From NCBI RefSeq assembly GCF_024363565.1, contig NZ_JAJEKE010000015.1, forward strand, positions 1-64,000: a stretch of 64,000 nt of DNA, read 5' to 3'. Below are positions 54,012-62,755 of the stretch, piece by piece (positions within the stretch are counted from its first letter, which is position 1; every line of letters begins with the position of its first letter). The notes below the pieces were generated by a model. It did no database searches, was not told where the DNA came from, and saw only the letters and a list, made by a program, of their open reading frames with translations. Made by a program: the position numbers and the translations under genes. This DNA comes from Lutispora saccharofermentans. GTDB taxonomy: Bacteria > Bacillota > Clostridia > Lutisporales > Lutisporaceae.

Positions 54012-55010
54012 TTAAATCTGCCATGCAGTAGGCAAAAAAATCGCTTTATATTTGTTTAATGCATATCTATCCGTCATGCCGGCAATATAATCACAGGTCA
54101 ACCTATGAATACTCTCGCATGGCAGCTTCATGCGCAAATCCTGAGGAATTTCTTCAGGATTCGCAATAAAGAATTCATAAAGCTGTCTTATAATATACTT
54201 AACCTTTACCTCTTCGACCTTAGCTTTAGAGCCAATATATACATGATCATACATGAAATTCCTCAATTGCTTTGTAGCCTCATCAACGCCTTCGCTCATC
54301 CTGACATAAGGCTTATCCAAGCTCTCAGTAATTATATCCGTAATCATTGTATTTATTCTGCTCTTATGATCACTGCCTAAAACCTCCAAACATTGTTCAG
54401 GTATGTCTGCGGTGCTTAAAATATCTGCTCTTAAAGCATCATCTATATCATGATTTATATATGCTATCCTATCAGAAAATTTAACTACCATGCCTTCCAA
54501 TGTGCTGGGCAAATTGTCTCCAGTATGATTGAGTATCCCATCTCTGACTTCCCATGTTAGATTTAAGCCTCTTTTATCTTCTAATATTTCTACAACCCTG
54601 AGGCTTTGTTCGTTATGCTTGAAACCTGATGGATGAATGCTGTCCAATACCGCTTCACCTGCATGTCCGAAAGGGGTATGGCCTAAATCATGCCCTAAAG
54701 CAATGGCCTCTGTTAAATCTTCATTTAGCCTTAAAGCTCTTGCTATGGTTCTGGCTATTTGTGAGACCTCAAGGGTGTGAGTTAGCCTTGTCCTATAGTG
54801 ATCTTTTTCAGGTGATATAAATACCTGAGTTTTGTGTTTAAGCCTTCTGAAGGCTTTAGAGTGAATTATCCTGTCTCTGTCTCTCTGAAAATCTGTCCTG
54901 ATGATGCACTTATCCTCGGGTTTATCTCTGCCCACGCTGTCTATACATGCTACCGCATAGGGTGAAAGAATCAATTTTTCTATTTCCTCGGTTCTTTGCC
55001 TGATATTCAT
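54012..55010 (-). CDS. dgt: deoxyguanosinetriphosphate triphosphohydrolase-like HD protein
   Basis: The 332-residue protein has the HD-domain metal motif (H in RLTHTLEVSQIAR, then ALGHDLGHTPFGHAGE), and the Dgt N terminus IIRTDFQRDRDRIIHSKAFRRLKHKTQVF. It is the short Dgt-like group (about 330-340 residues) of Firmicutes, which hydrolyses dNTPs to deoxynucleosides and triphosphate. AGGAG precedes the ATG. It heads the dgt-yqxD-dnaG-rpoD group. Confidence 0.92.
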   Translation of the reverse strand: MNIRQRTEEIEKLILSPYAVACIDSVGRDKPEDKCIIRTDFQRDRDRIIHSKAFRRLKHKTQVFISPEKDHYRTRLTHTLEVSQIARTIARALRLNEDLTEAIALGHDLGHTPFGHAGEAVLDSIHPSGFKHNEQSLRVVEILEDKRGLNLTWEVRDGILNHTGDNLPSTLEGMVVKFSDRIAYINHDIDDALRADILSTADIPEQCLEVLGSDHKSRINTMITDIITESLDKPYVRMSEGVDEATKQLRNFMYDHVYIGSKAKVEEVKVKYIIRQLYEFFIANPEEIPQDLRMKLPCESIHRLTCDYIAGMTDRYALNKYKAIFLPTAWQI

Positions 55011-55122
55011 AGAAACAACTCCTAAAAATCAACAATATTCTTAGATCAGATTAAGCATACTATTTATATACTACAAAAAATTGTATTTTCCTTTAATGAT
55101 ATGATTTAAAGATAAATAATAT

Positions 55123-55153
55123 AAGCCATCGAAATTATTATTCTCGATGGCTT
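55123..55153 (-). terminator. terminator of the thiolase gene
   Basis: AAGCCATCGA and TCGATGGCTT pair over 11 bases, 18 bases beyond the stop codon; the following sequence on the minus strand is T-rich but broken. Confidence 0.55.
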
Positions 55154-55170
55154 TCATATTATTTCATATC

Positions 55171-56346
55171 TTACATTTCTACTATTAATGCAGTTCCCAT
55201 TCCACCGCCAATGCAGAGAGTAGCAAGACCGTATTTAGAATTTCTCCTTTTCATCTCGTAAAGAAGAGTCGTTAAAATTCTGGCACCGCTTGCTCCTACA
55301 GGGTGGCCTAAAGCAACTGCACCGCCATTAACATTAGTTTTTTCCATATCGAGATTCAATTCTTTTGCCACTGCCAGAGACTGAGCTGCAAAAGCCTCAT
55401 TTGCCTCAATAAGATCTATATCCTCTAATTTCAAATTAGCTCTCTTCAATGCAAGCAAGGTTGCAGGGACCGGACCGATACCCATTATGCTGGGTTCTAC
55501 ACCTGCAGAAGCATAGCTTACAACTTTTGCTAAAGGTCTGATTCCTAGTTCGTCAGCTTTTTCCTTGGACATGACAACAATCGCTGCTGCTCCATCATTT
55601 ATGCCTGAAGCATTACCTGCTGTAACCGTACCGTCTTTTTTAAATGCCGGTCTTAATTTGGCAAGGGACTCGGCAGTTACTCCAGCCCTGGGAAACTCAT
55701 CCGTATCAACAACCACCTCACCCTTTTTCGACGGTATGATGACCGGAACAATCTCATCTTTGAACTTACCCTCTTTTATTGCTGCTTCTGCTCTATTCTG
55801 ACTTGTAGCTGAAAATTGATCCTGCTGCTCTCTGGTTATACCATATTTTTCTGCCAGGTTTTCAGCAGTTATTCCCATATGATAATTATTGAATATATCT
55901 GTCAATGCATCATAGACCATAGAATCTATTATTTCGCCATTGCCCATCCTATAACCTGTTCTGGCATTCTTGAGTAAATATGGCGCAGCACTCATATTCT
56001 CCGTTCCGCCTGCAACCACTATTTCCGATTCTCCTGATACAATCGCCTGTACTGCAAGCTGAACAGACCTCAGCCCCGACCCGCAAATCATATTGATCGT
56101 CATTGCCGGCTTTTCTACAGGAATTCCCGACTTGACAGATACCTGCCTTGCCACACCCTGGCCTAATCCGGCCTGAAGGATGCATCCAAGGATCGTCTGA
56201 TCGACCATCTCAGGCTTTATGCCAGCTCTATCCAATGCTTCCTTCACAACAACGACACCTAAATCAACAGCTGAAACGCCGGATAGGCTACCATTGAAAT
56301 TTCCTATTGCTGTTCTAGCGGCTGATGCAATCACAACTTCTCTCAT
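55171..56346 (-). CDS. acetyl-CoA C-acetyltransferase (thiolase)
   Basis: The 391-residue enzyme has the three thiolase signatures: nucleophile Cys88 in [10 protein letters not shown], the [11 protein letters not shown] and [10 protein letters not shown] motifs with its histidine, and the C-terminal CIGGGMG with the acid/base cysteine. Length fits a biosynthetic thiolase, which joins two acetyl-CoA to acetoacetyl-CoA, the first step to butyrate or polyhydroxybutyrate. The ATG chosen follows GGGAGG by eight bases; an upstream in-frame ATG at 56388 has no site. No other butyrate genes are adjacent. Confidence 0.95.
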   Translation of the reverse strand: MREVVIASAARTAIGNFNGSLSGVSAVDLGVVVVKEALDRAGIKPEMVDQTILGCILQAGLGQGVARQVSVKSGIPVEKPAMTINMICGSGLRSVQLAVQAIVSGESEIVVAGGTENMSAAPYLLKNARTGYRMGNGEIIDSMVYDALTDIFNNYHMGITAENLAEKYGITREQQDQFSATSQNRAEAAIKEGKFKDEIVPVIIPSKKGEVVVDTDEFPRAGVTAESLAKLRPAFKKDGTVTAGNASGINDGAAAIVVMSKEKADELGIRPLAKVVSYASAGVEPSIMGIGPVPATLLALKRANLKLEDIDLIEANEAFAAQSLAVAKELNLDMEKTNVNGGAVALGHPVGASGARILTTLLYEMKRRNSKYGLATLCIGGGMGTALIVEM

Positions 56347-56544
56347 TACACAAACCTCCCGATTATTCTTATTCATAAATTTATTCAAGCAATAATGATG
56401 CCATATAACAGGCTAATGAGCTGATTATCAAATAAAATAATATTAAAATGTAATAAACATGTAAATAAGCAGCTTATCCAATGATTGTTATTTTTTTAAT
56501 ATTATTAAATTTTAATCCAAGCTCTATTTAAGTAAGTCATAAAT

Positions 56545-56574
56545 AAAACATCGCCGATAAATCGGCGATGTTTT
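56545..56574 (-). terminator. terminator of the chemoreceptor gene
   Basis: AAAACATCGCCGAT and ATCGGCGATGTTTT form a strong hairpin with a short loop, followed by TTTATG on the minus strand, 15 bases beyond the stop. Confidence 0.75.
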
Positions 56575-56588
56575 CTATTAAACCATTT

Positions 56589-57209
56589 TTATACCTTAAA
56601 GCTGCTAAGCTCCCGTTTAAGCTGAAGAGCCGCACCATCAAGCTCATTTGACATAGCCAGAATCTCCTCCATGCTTGCCGTCTGGTTCTGTACGCTGGAT
56701 GTTATTTCCTGTGCGGAAGCTGCCACCTTGGTTGAGATGACCGATAAATCGCTCACCTTCTTTATAATCCTTTCTTTCTCCTCCGACAAAAGCTGAACAG
56801 ATGCAGAAACTCCTCCTACCCGGTCAATGCTTTTATCTACAGTGGTCCTGATATCTTCATAGGCATTCACTGTTTCATCAATTGCCTTCTTTTCTATTAT
56901 TATCTGTTCTGATATTGTGCGTGTATTCTCTACCACTTTCAAGGTATTGGATGTAACATTGCTGATAAGTCCGTTGATGGTATTTGAATAATTCATGACC
57001 TGCCCCGCCAATTTTTTTATCTCCTCTGCGACAACAGCAAAACCCCGGCCTGCTTCTCCGGCTCTTGCCGATTCGATAGAAGCATTAAGAGCAAGCATAT
57101 TGGTCTGATTGGCCACACTGTTGATTATATCCGTTATTTCGTTAATCTTTTCCACATCTTCACTAAGAAGAAGTATCTCTTCTATAGCTCCTTCAAAAGA
57201 TAGCCGCAT
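56589..57209 (-). CDS. chemoreceptor C-terminal signalling domain (separated by an in-frame stop)
   Basis: The 206-residue part holds the cytoplasmic methyl-accepting hairpin domain with [45 protein letters not shown], the CheA/CheW contact tip. It begins at an ATG directly after the TAA (57210-57212) that ends the N-terminal part, in the same frame. GGTGGAG lies just before that stop, so restart is possible and a soluble signalling protein may be made. No degradation is seen after the stop, suggesting a recent change from CAA, AAA or GAA. Confidence 0.75.
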   Translation of the reverse strand: MRLSFEGAIEEILLLSEDVEKINEITDIINSVANQTNMLALNASIESARAGEAGRGFAVVAEEIKKLAGQVMNYSNTINGLISNVTSNTLKVVENTRTISEQIIIEKKAIDETVNAYEDIRTTVDKSIDRVGGVSASVQLLSEEKERIIKKVSDLSVISTKVAASAQEITSSVQNQTASMEEILAMSNELDGAALQLKRELSSFKV

Positions 57210-58298
57210 TTACTCCACCGTATCTACAAGCTGCTGCATGCTGCGGTATTCTTCTTCCACAGTATCCTTGATCATCCTGCTGCCTGCCAATACTTCAGTG
57301 GTCTCCCCCAGCATACCATCAAAACGTCCTCCAAAATTGTCTAAAGCCTGAGTAATATAATGAATATCATCGTTCTGTACGACTATGCTTTCTGAAACGG
57401 TCTCAATATTTTGTGTAACATTTATGCCGCTAGCTGCAATTTCCTCACTAGCCTCATTTATGGAGCCTGATACATTATATAGCTTGTCCCCTATTATTTT
57501 CATCGATAGGATCATATTCCTCAATGTATTTACCGAATGGTTCATAGCATTAGTAAGCCTTTTAATCTCATCCCTGCTTGTACTACGGAACTCCACAGTA
57601 AAGTCTCCTTTAGAGAAACTGTCAAGCTTATCTACTACGCTGACAATTGGCTTGGTAAGGGACCGCGCGAATAATACTCCCAGGAGAATTGCCACAAACA
57701 GAATCCCCAGAGAAAAAACTACTATATTTATAATAGTATTATTGATCCGTTGATTCAGGGGCTGTAGAGAAATACCCACATTAACACTGCCGGCTTCCAT
57801 AAAATCAGCTTCAAAAGGAATGGATACATTTAGCACCGGCACTCCCTTATCAGTCCTTGAAACAATAGCGGTAGTGGCGGAGGTCAGAGCATCAATTCCG
57901 CCTTTCGCAGGCTTTGTTCCAGTAGCTGAAGAGGTTGCTTCAAGAGAAGTATCCCCTGAAGCAGTTGCTCCGGTAATTGCATCTGTTCCACTGGCACTCC
58001 CATAATCAGAGGAAGCAACAACATTATACCGACTATCTGAAAGGGAAATATAAAGCAGATTGCCATTGCTCGCTTGCTTTAATCCGAAAAATTGCTCAGA
58101 TATCCGATTAAGGTCCGTAAGCTTACGTTCCAAAAGCTCTTGACGTATAAAAGCAGCCATGGCTCTGCCGTCATTTTCCATCTGCTGCATCACCGTTTCT
58201 CTGACCTCATATATGGCAATACCCGTAAAAAGAAAAGAACTTATCAGAACGATTCCTGTAAAAATGCTCAAAATTTTTTTGAATAAAGAATTGAACAC
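57210..58298 (-). CDS. chemoreceptor sensor part with two flavinylation-like motifs (stops early)
   Basis: The roughly 362-residue part starts at a GTG seven bases after GGGGGAGG. It has a membrane helix (about 10-33), an exterior single-Cache-like domain, a second helix near 190-210, HAMP, and the start of the signalling helix, then TAA at 57210. The exterior domain contains a Ser/Thr/Ala/Gly-rich insertion of about 50 residues with TDAITGAT (57963-57983) and IDALTSAT (57873-57893). Both fit Dxx[ST][GS]AT, the motif where ApbE attaches FMN in RnfG and NqrC. No apbE gene is in the window. Together with the next part it would be 568 residues plus the stop position, normal for a receptor. Confidence 0.75.
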   Translation of the reverse strand: MFNSLFKKILSIFTGIVLISSFLFTGIAIYEVRETVMQQMENDGRAMAAFIRQELLERKLTDLNRISEQFFGLKQASNGNLLYISLSDSRYNVVASSDYGSASGTDAITGATASGDTSLEATSSATGTKPAKGGIDALTSATTAIVSRTDKGVPVLNVSIPFEADFMEAGSVNVGISLQPLNQRINNTIINIVVFSLGILFVAILLGVLFARSLTKPIVSVVDKLDSFSKGDFTVEFRSTSRDEIKRLTNAMNHSVNTLRNMILSMKIIGDKLYNVSGSINEASEEIAASGINVTQNIETVSESIVVQNDDIHYITQALDNFGGRFDGMLGETTEVLAGSRMIKDTVEEEYRSMQQLVDTVE

Positions 58299-58672
58299 AT
58301 ATAATCCTCCCCCGTATGCTTTTATTCTAGCCAAACCGTATATAGATTTAAGCCTTATTAAAAACCAATTTCATTTATTATAGACCAGTTTCGTTATTAA
58401 TGAAAGCAAAAGATTGTTAACAAATAATTAATTTTTATAATATATATCTAAGTTTTTCTATGTTAATCTCTTCTTAAGTATCTTCCGTGAAACCTTTGTG
58501 ATAAGGCATATTTTATTATCCTACTTCGTACTATCTTTTAAATATGCCGGCATAAAAATGACGTCAACCGGATCAAATGGTTGACGCCACGAAATTTTTT
58601 TCTTTCTAAATTTATATTATTTTTGTCCCAAATTCTTACGTTTCTTATTTTCAAGTTTTCGTATTTTTGTTT
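58299..58672. other. intergenic region
   Basis: No gene was found in these 374 bases. It holds the receptor's upstream region and, at 58562-58586, a hairpin (CGTCAACC/GGTTGACG, nine-base loop) followed by TCATTTTTAT on the minus strand that probably ends the AraC transcript. Confidence 0.6.
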
Positions 58673-59536
58673 TTATTTCTTCCGTACAGGAATCCAAACT
58701 TCACTATAAGCGTAATCTTTTTTATCTCCATTCATTTTAGTAAAAGAAAAAACAGGAGCATTGATTACTTCGTAATTGGAAGAAGGAAGCCATTCTGAAT
58801 ATATTTTTGCCATTGTTTCTTGTAACGCAGAGGGGAATGATCCTTCATTTGGAAATACTGCCCAAGTATAGGCTTCGACTGGAACCTTTGCTAATTGATC
58901 ACTTACTTGATTTTCAGTCGTTAAAATACCTATCAGATGAGTTAAATCTCCTTCTTCTTTTAAGAAATTAGCATCAGCCTCATAAGAAGCATTGACAATT
59001 TCATAAGGCTCAATATTTTGAAGAGAATGCATTTCTTCTTTTTGTTCATCCGTTATGCTTTCTGCAAGCTTTACAATCTCGTTATTAACACCTTCAAATT
59101 GTATAGGGACACGTTTACTTACACCGACTAAATTAAACGCTGGTTTGTCTTCAATTCTAAATTCCATAGTGATTCCTCCCTTGACGGTTATTATGAATGA
59201 AAGTTTGGGAAACGATTTGCTTATGCCTTTTTTTATTACATCTGAGGGTAAAAGCCCACTCCACTTTTTAAATGCTCGAGTAAAACCGTCCATTGACTGA
59301 TAACCATATTTCAAAGCAACATCCGTTACTTTTTCTCCATGCAATAAATCCATACTTGCTTCCGACAATTTTCTGTTTTTGATATATTCACTAAGGGTCA
59401 ACCCTGAAAGATAAAAAAATATCTTTCTAAAGTTATAGTCAGAAACCCCGGCATATTCAGAAATTATTTCAAGAGACAGATCATCGGTTAAATGCTCTTC
59501 AATATAGTCAATTACATGATTTAATTCGTTTAACAT
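58673..59536 (-). CDS. AraC family regulator with GyrI-like effector-binding domain (paralogue)
   Basis: The 287-residue protein has the AraC double helix-turn-helix (residues 1-110, LEIISEYAGVSDYNFRKIF and VTDVALKYGYQSMDGFTRAFKKWSGLLPS) and a GyrI-like domain (about 122-287). It parallels the protein at 36987-37856 in length and in the join ITVKGGITMEFRIEDKPAF, compared with ITIKGENHMNYQIEQWPAF. AAGGAGGG precedes the ATG. An internal GGGAGGAATCACT-ATG stands at the domain join. No obvious target gene adjoins. Confidence 0.9.
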   Translation of the reverse strand: MLNELNHVIDYIEEHLTDDLSLEIISEYAGVSDYNFRKIFFYLSGLTLSEYIKNRKLSEASMDLLHGEKVTDVALKYGYQSMDGFTRAFKKWSGLLPSDVIKKGISKSFPKLSFIITVKGGITMEFRIEDKPAFNLVGVSKRVPIQFEGVNNEIVKLAESITDEQKEEMHSLQNIEPYEIVNASYEADANFLKEEGDLTHLIGILTTENQVSDQLAKVPVEAYTWAVFPNEGSFPSALQETMAKIYSEWLPSSNYEVINAPVFSFTKMNGDKKDYAYSEVWIPVRKK

Positions 59537-59711
59537 TATCTCCCTCCTTCATATCTAGATAATACCAAAGCTGCTTTTACTATGCTCGACTTTTTTAACA
59601 TAAAGAATATCGAATCGTTATAGATGCGGTAACAATGCTTTCCTACCTTTGATCAACCAAGCCTGAACCATCTTTCGATTGATCTATTATGGAACACTCC
59701 TTACAGCCTGC

Positions 59712-60155
59712 TTAATATTTCTTATTCAGATAGTTAAAAATTAAAATCCCTATGGTATATTGGAATGCAAAAAATCCGGCTAAATATGCTATTATCAGCG
59801 TTGAATTTTCTATTATATTAAGACTGCCTATTATAGAAAAGATTACAACCGACACAGAGATTACAATCAGTCCAATAATATATGCATATCTGCCGGACTT
59901 ATCCCGCAAAATTATTTTTCTTTCGTCTTGCAATTCAATTTTCTCATTCTCAATTTTTTCTTGATATTTGTCTTTATTTCCCGGTCTGGTCCAATAATAA
60001 TATTTCCATAAGATAACTGCTCCACTGCCAATCCCTGCTCCTGTCCACCCAAATAATAGGCTTTCTAGTCTTGACTCAAAATTCAGCCCAATAACTAAGC
60101 AAGCAATTCCTATAAACAAAAACATCAGCCCTATATATAAGTTACTCTTTTTCAT
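59712..60155 (-). CDS. four-helix membrane protein paired with an XRE regulator
   Basis: The 147-residue protein has helices at about 5-22, 29-46, 85-105 and 118-138 with a charged cytoplasmic middle (NKDKYQEKIENEKIELQDERK), a type often found next to small XRE regulators in Firmicutes (DUF2178/DUF3796-like). Its function is unknown. The ATG follows GAGGGGAG; the longer frame upstream overlaps the XRE gene. It overlaps that gene by 14 bases and is translated with it. Confidence 0.75.
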   Translation of the reverse strand: MKKSNLYIGLMFLFIGIACLVIGLNFESRLESLLFGWTGAGIGSGAVILWKYYYWTRPGNKDKYQEKIENEKIELQDERKIILRDKSGRYAYIIGLIVISVSVVIFSIIGSLNIIENSTLIIAYLAGFFAFQYTIGILIFNYLNKKY

Positions 60156-60357
60156 TCTCCCCTCTCCCTTCATAAATAAATATTTCCTCGATTGATTTTT
60201 GAAAGTAAGCTGAAATTGCAAAGGCTAATTCCAGCGAAGGGTTATACTTGCCTGTTTCTATAGAACTAATTGTTTGTCTGGAAACTTTAAGCGCCTTTGC
60301 CAAATCTTCTTGATTAATGCCAATAAGCTTTCTAAGCTCTTCAACTTTATTCTCCAT
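60142..60357 (-). CDS. XRE family transcriptional regulator
   Basis: The 71-residue protein is a single lambda-repressor-like helix-turn-helix: INQEDLAKALKVSRQTISSIETGKYNPSLELAFAISAYF. Such minimal regulators of the YgzD/Cro-like group are usually encoded with a membrane protein. The promoter is flanked by two identical direct repeats (60383-60397 and 60427-60441), so it probably represses itself. A second regulator of the same type lies at 63604-63795. Confidence 0.92.
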   Translation of the reverse strand: MENKVEELRKLIGINQEDLAKALKVSRQTISSIETGKYNPSLELAFAISAYFQKSIEEIFIYEGRGENEKE

Positions 60358-60382
60358 GTAACCGCCCCTTTTTATGACAAGG

Positions 60383-60441
60383 TTCCTTTACATCTATTGT
60401 AAAGATTTTATATCATTTTGTCAAGTTTCCTTTACATCTAT
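60383..60441 (-). promoter_or_regulatory. promoter with two direct-repeat operators for the XRE gene
   Basis: TTGACA (60419-60424) and TACAAT (60396-60401) are 17 bases apart on the minus strand. ATAGATGTAAAGGAA occurs twice, at 60427-60441 just upstream of the -35 and at 60383-60397 overlapping the -10 and start site. The arrangement suits cooperative autorepression. Confidence 0.75.
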
Positions 60442-60853
60442 ATAAAACCTTTTTTCGCATTATTGAACACCTCATGAAAAACTAAATATACTTGCTCGCT
60501 TCACGGATACTGAGCCGCGTCATTTTATCCTTGTGCTTATTTGTAAAATTACGAGGCCAGATATTGATACTCACGTTCCGGCTGTTCCCATCTCTTGAAA
60601 ATAAACACCCAATCAATAAACATCCTATTTATGGCATTGTGGTAGGGTCAATAGTAATTTTCAGCAAATATAAATCTATCCATTTGTTGCCTATAATATC
60701 CTGCAAATTCTTACTAAAGTCATTATCAGTGTTCAAAAATGCTCTCAATAATAAAGTAAGGGTATTATCCCTTAAAATTATCAAGAGCAATACCCTTACT
60801 TTATTTTTTTGCTTAATCTTTCAGACACTTGTTACTGGTGATGAATATGTATA
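60442..60853. other. intergenic region with gene remnants
   Basis: The minus strand from about 60630 to 60478 reads as a coherent protein tail (RDGNSRNVSINIWPRNF...REASKYI) with no start, so it looks like the decayed end of a gene I cannot name. A plus-strand open frame over the same bases is a shadow. The terminator-like hairpin at 60750-60805 is listed separately. Confidence 0.4.
60750..60805. terminator. strong hairpin terminator
   Basis: A 17-bp perfect stem (AATAAAGTAAGGGTATT and complement) encloses 22 bases and is followed by TTTTTG on the plus strand. The 60854-61309 gene on the minus strand ends 48 bases away; no plus-strand gene precedes it. Confidence 0.65.
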
Positions 60854-61309
60854 CTAAGTTAATGCACTCATAAGCAACCCGAATAAAATACTATAAATTA
60901 CCATTTCCATCTGAAATTTCAATAAATATTTTTTTATTAAGTAATCTTTTTTAAAATAGACAAAGCCTTCTATGTTATCTATAAATGGTGATACAGCAGC
61001 TATATGAGTATATATAAACATCAGGCTGCAAAAAAAAGTAAATTTTAATGTAAAAGGGAGTTCCCTGATAGTATTTAATACTGGAAAGAGTACAATTGAC
61101 ATTAAAAGTCCCCTCAAAATTTGAGCAGGCAAAAACATTATTTGAACATGTTTACTTTCTTCCGGGTCTGACATATCCCTTAAAAAATTACAATGTCTGT
61201 TTTTACTTTCATAAATATCTTTACTGATTTTTAAAGCCAATACCCCTGCAACAATATATGACACTCCATGAATCACGATAAATAACAGACTAAACTTTAT
61301 ATAATTCAT
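60854..61309 (-). CDS. hypothetical membrane protein
   Basis: The 151-residue protein has about four hydrophobic segments (5-25, 60-78, 88-106 and 132-150) separated by charged loops. No family was recognised. A GGAGGAC site nine bases before the ATG supports it. It lies in the accessory region between the XRE pair and the GC-rich cassette and has ordinary AT-rich composition. Confidence 0.65.
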   Translation of the reverse strand: MNYIKFSLLFIVIHGVSYIVAGVLALKISKDIYESKNRHCNFLRDMSDPEESKHVQIMFLPAQILRGLLMSIVLFPVLNTIRELPFTLKFTFFCSLMFIYTHIAAVSPFIDNIEGFVYFKKDYLIKKYLLKFQMEMVIYSILFGLLMSALT

Positions 61310-61439
61310 CTTCTCTGTCCTCCTTCCTTATTTAATCACTTTTATTCCTGTGCCCATAAGTATTCCTTACTCTTGATATATAAGCCTCTTCAAGCTTTTC
61401 ACTAATTTTTAACTTACTTCTGGCTGTATTCGCCCATTT

Positions 61440-61512
61440 TGTCCTTTATATTCGCCTGGGCTGCTGCTAGTAAAATAGACCAATTGACCTTTCTTTGCAT
61501 TATGGAACACTT
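61440..61512. repeat. diverged repeat, left of the GC-rich cassette
   Basis: The minus-strand series GTTCCATAAT...GGTCTATTTTACTAGC...CCAGGCG...ATAAAGG recurs, diverged, at 63484-63556 on the other side of the cassette. Confidence 0.45.
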
Positions 61513-61545
61513 TATTGGTAAAACAGTATATAACGTCGACTTTAT

Positions 61546-62184
61546 TTATAAGCTATGCGGCTTCGCCTTTATCTGCTTTAGTACACCGTTCTTCCTGGTC
61601 ATTTGACGCCAGCCGATATTTCCGCCTATTTTGTACAGGAATCGCGGCATCTTCGGTGTTACGAATACATCTTCACACTCTTTTGAGTTTTCAGCCGTTA
61701 TTGCGTCTCCCATATCGCGCAGCGCGGCGTATACGTTGTCCACAGGTCCTTTTTTCATTTGCGCAAGCACTCCTCCGCAGCCAATGCCGAGACCGTATCC
61801 ATAGCCCGCCCCTATTCTCTTTACAAAAGTACGGGTCATTTTTAAAGCGAGGCTATTGTGTTCCGCCTCGTAAAAGCCGCAGTTACATATGGTGTAAACC
61901 GTTGGAAGTGATGAGCCACAGGCTTTTGCCGCCTGCTCAATCTGCGTTAGCAGTTTCAGAAGCGAAGCGGGCAGCGAATCGACATAGAGCGGAAATACAA
62001 TAAGCAAATCGTCGGCCTTTAAGATATCGGCTATGACCTTATGAGCGTCTTCCCGCCGTATAAGCTCAACGGCCTGGAATGTGTCTACTATGGTACCTAT
62101 ATATTCTTCCAGTATTTTTATTAGCATGCCGGATGTGCTTTCTGCCGATTTCGGGCTGCCGTTTATGGCTACTACACGCTTCAT
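61546..62184 (-). CDS. flavodoxin-fold NAD(P)H-dependent oxidoreductase
   Basis: The 212-residue protein starts with INGSPKSAESTSGMLI, the FMN phosphate loop of the flavodoxin-like reductase family, followed by LLIVFPLYVDSLPASLLKLL and IGCGGV. It probably reduces a quinone, azo or other small acceptor with a flavin. Base composition is near half G+C, unlike the neighbours. It overlaps the next gene upstream by four bases (ATGA) and is the last gene of the PadR cassette. Confidence 0.85.
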   Translation of the reverse strand: MKRVVAINGSPKSAESTSGMLIKILEEYIGTIVDTFQAVELIRREDAHKVIADILKADDLLIVFPLYVDSLPASLLKLLTQIEQAAKACGSSLPTVYTICNCGFYEAEHNSLALKMTRTFVKRIGAGYGYGLGIGCGGVLAQMKKGPVDNVYAALRDMGDAITAENSKECEDVFVTPKMPRFLYKIGGNIGWRQMTRKNGVLKQIKAKPHSL

Positions 62185-62753
62185 GCGCTCACCTCCTCTG
62201 TGAAGATTCTCTTAAGCGCCTGCAAAACATCCTGGCATTCACCAGCACTTTTCGCCGTAAGGCAAAAATGTTTCTGTGGACGCAAGTTGAGAGCGTTGCG
62301 CTCGGACAGCTCGCGAAAAATTTCAAGCTCGCTTTCCAAACTATCTCCGTACCCAACAGCTATCCACCAAGGGAATCTGCCGTAGCGCATCCTATGGTGC
62401 ATTTCGTCGCGATAAATTTCAAAATACGGCAATATATTCGGGATACTGCGGTCGAGGAAAGCCTTTAAATCAGGGGCAAAACCGCCGTAAGTAATATGGG
62501 TAAGCAGTACCACTGCATCCGAACGCATAAATATGTGGGATATGTCGTTCGCGCAGTCATTTGTGATGACACAAAGCCCTGGAGTCTTGACCCAGCAGCC
62601 GAAGCAGCCGATGCATGGCTTTATTTCATCGCTGTTCAAAACGATTGTCTGTACCTCGCAGCCCACCTGCTTAAGAGTTTCTTCCGCGTGCAGGCTCAGG
62701 TTGAAGCCGCTCTCTGTGCCGCTTTCTCTATCGCAGAGAATAAGTATCTTCAT
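62181..62753 (-). CDS. iron-sulfur flavoprotein-like reductase
   Basis: The 190-residue protein has a flavodoxin-like start (KILILCDRESGTESGFN) and CIGCFGCWVKTPGLCVITND near residue 50, the compact CxxCxxC...C of iron-sulfur flavoproteins and related FMN reductases, then LLTHITYGGFAPDLKAFLDRS. It likely carries FMN and may bind a 4Fe-4S cluster. The ATG follows AAGGAG by eight bases. It overlaps the end of padR and lies in a G+C-rich block (one counted 60-base line, 62281-62340, is 52%). Confidence 0.85.
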   Translation of the reverse strand: MKILILCDRESGTESGFNLSLHAEETLKQVGCEVQTIVLNSDEIKPCIGCFGCWVKTPGLCVITNDCANDISHIFMRSDAVVLLTHITYGGFAPDLKAFLDRSIPNILPYFEIYRDEMHHRMRYGRFPWWIAVGYGDSLESELEIFRELSERNALNLRPQKHFCLTAKSAGECQDVLQALKRIFTEEVSA

Positions 62754-62755
62754 AA

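Noticed and set aside
57210..57212. internal stop in the chemoreceptor as a second selenocysteine
   Set aside because: The codon is TAA, not TGA, and no SECIS-like hairpin was seen after it.
60492..60857. 121-codon plus-strand open frame
   Set aside because: No ribosome site, no family, and it crosses a strong terminator hairpin; the minus strand of part of it reads as a gene remnant.
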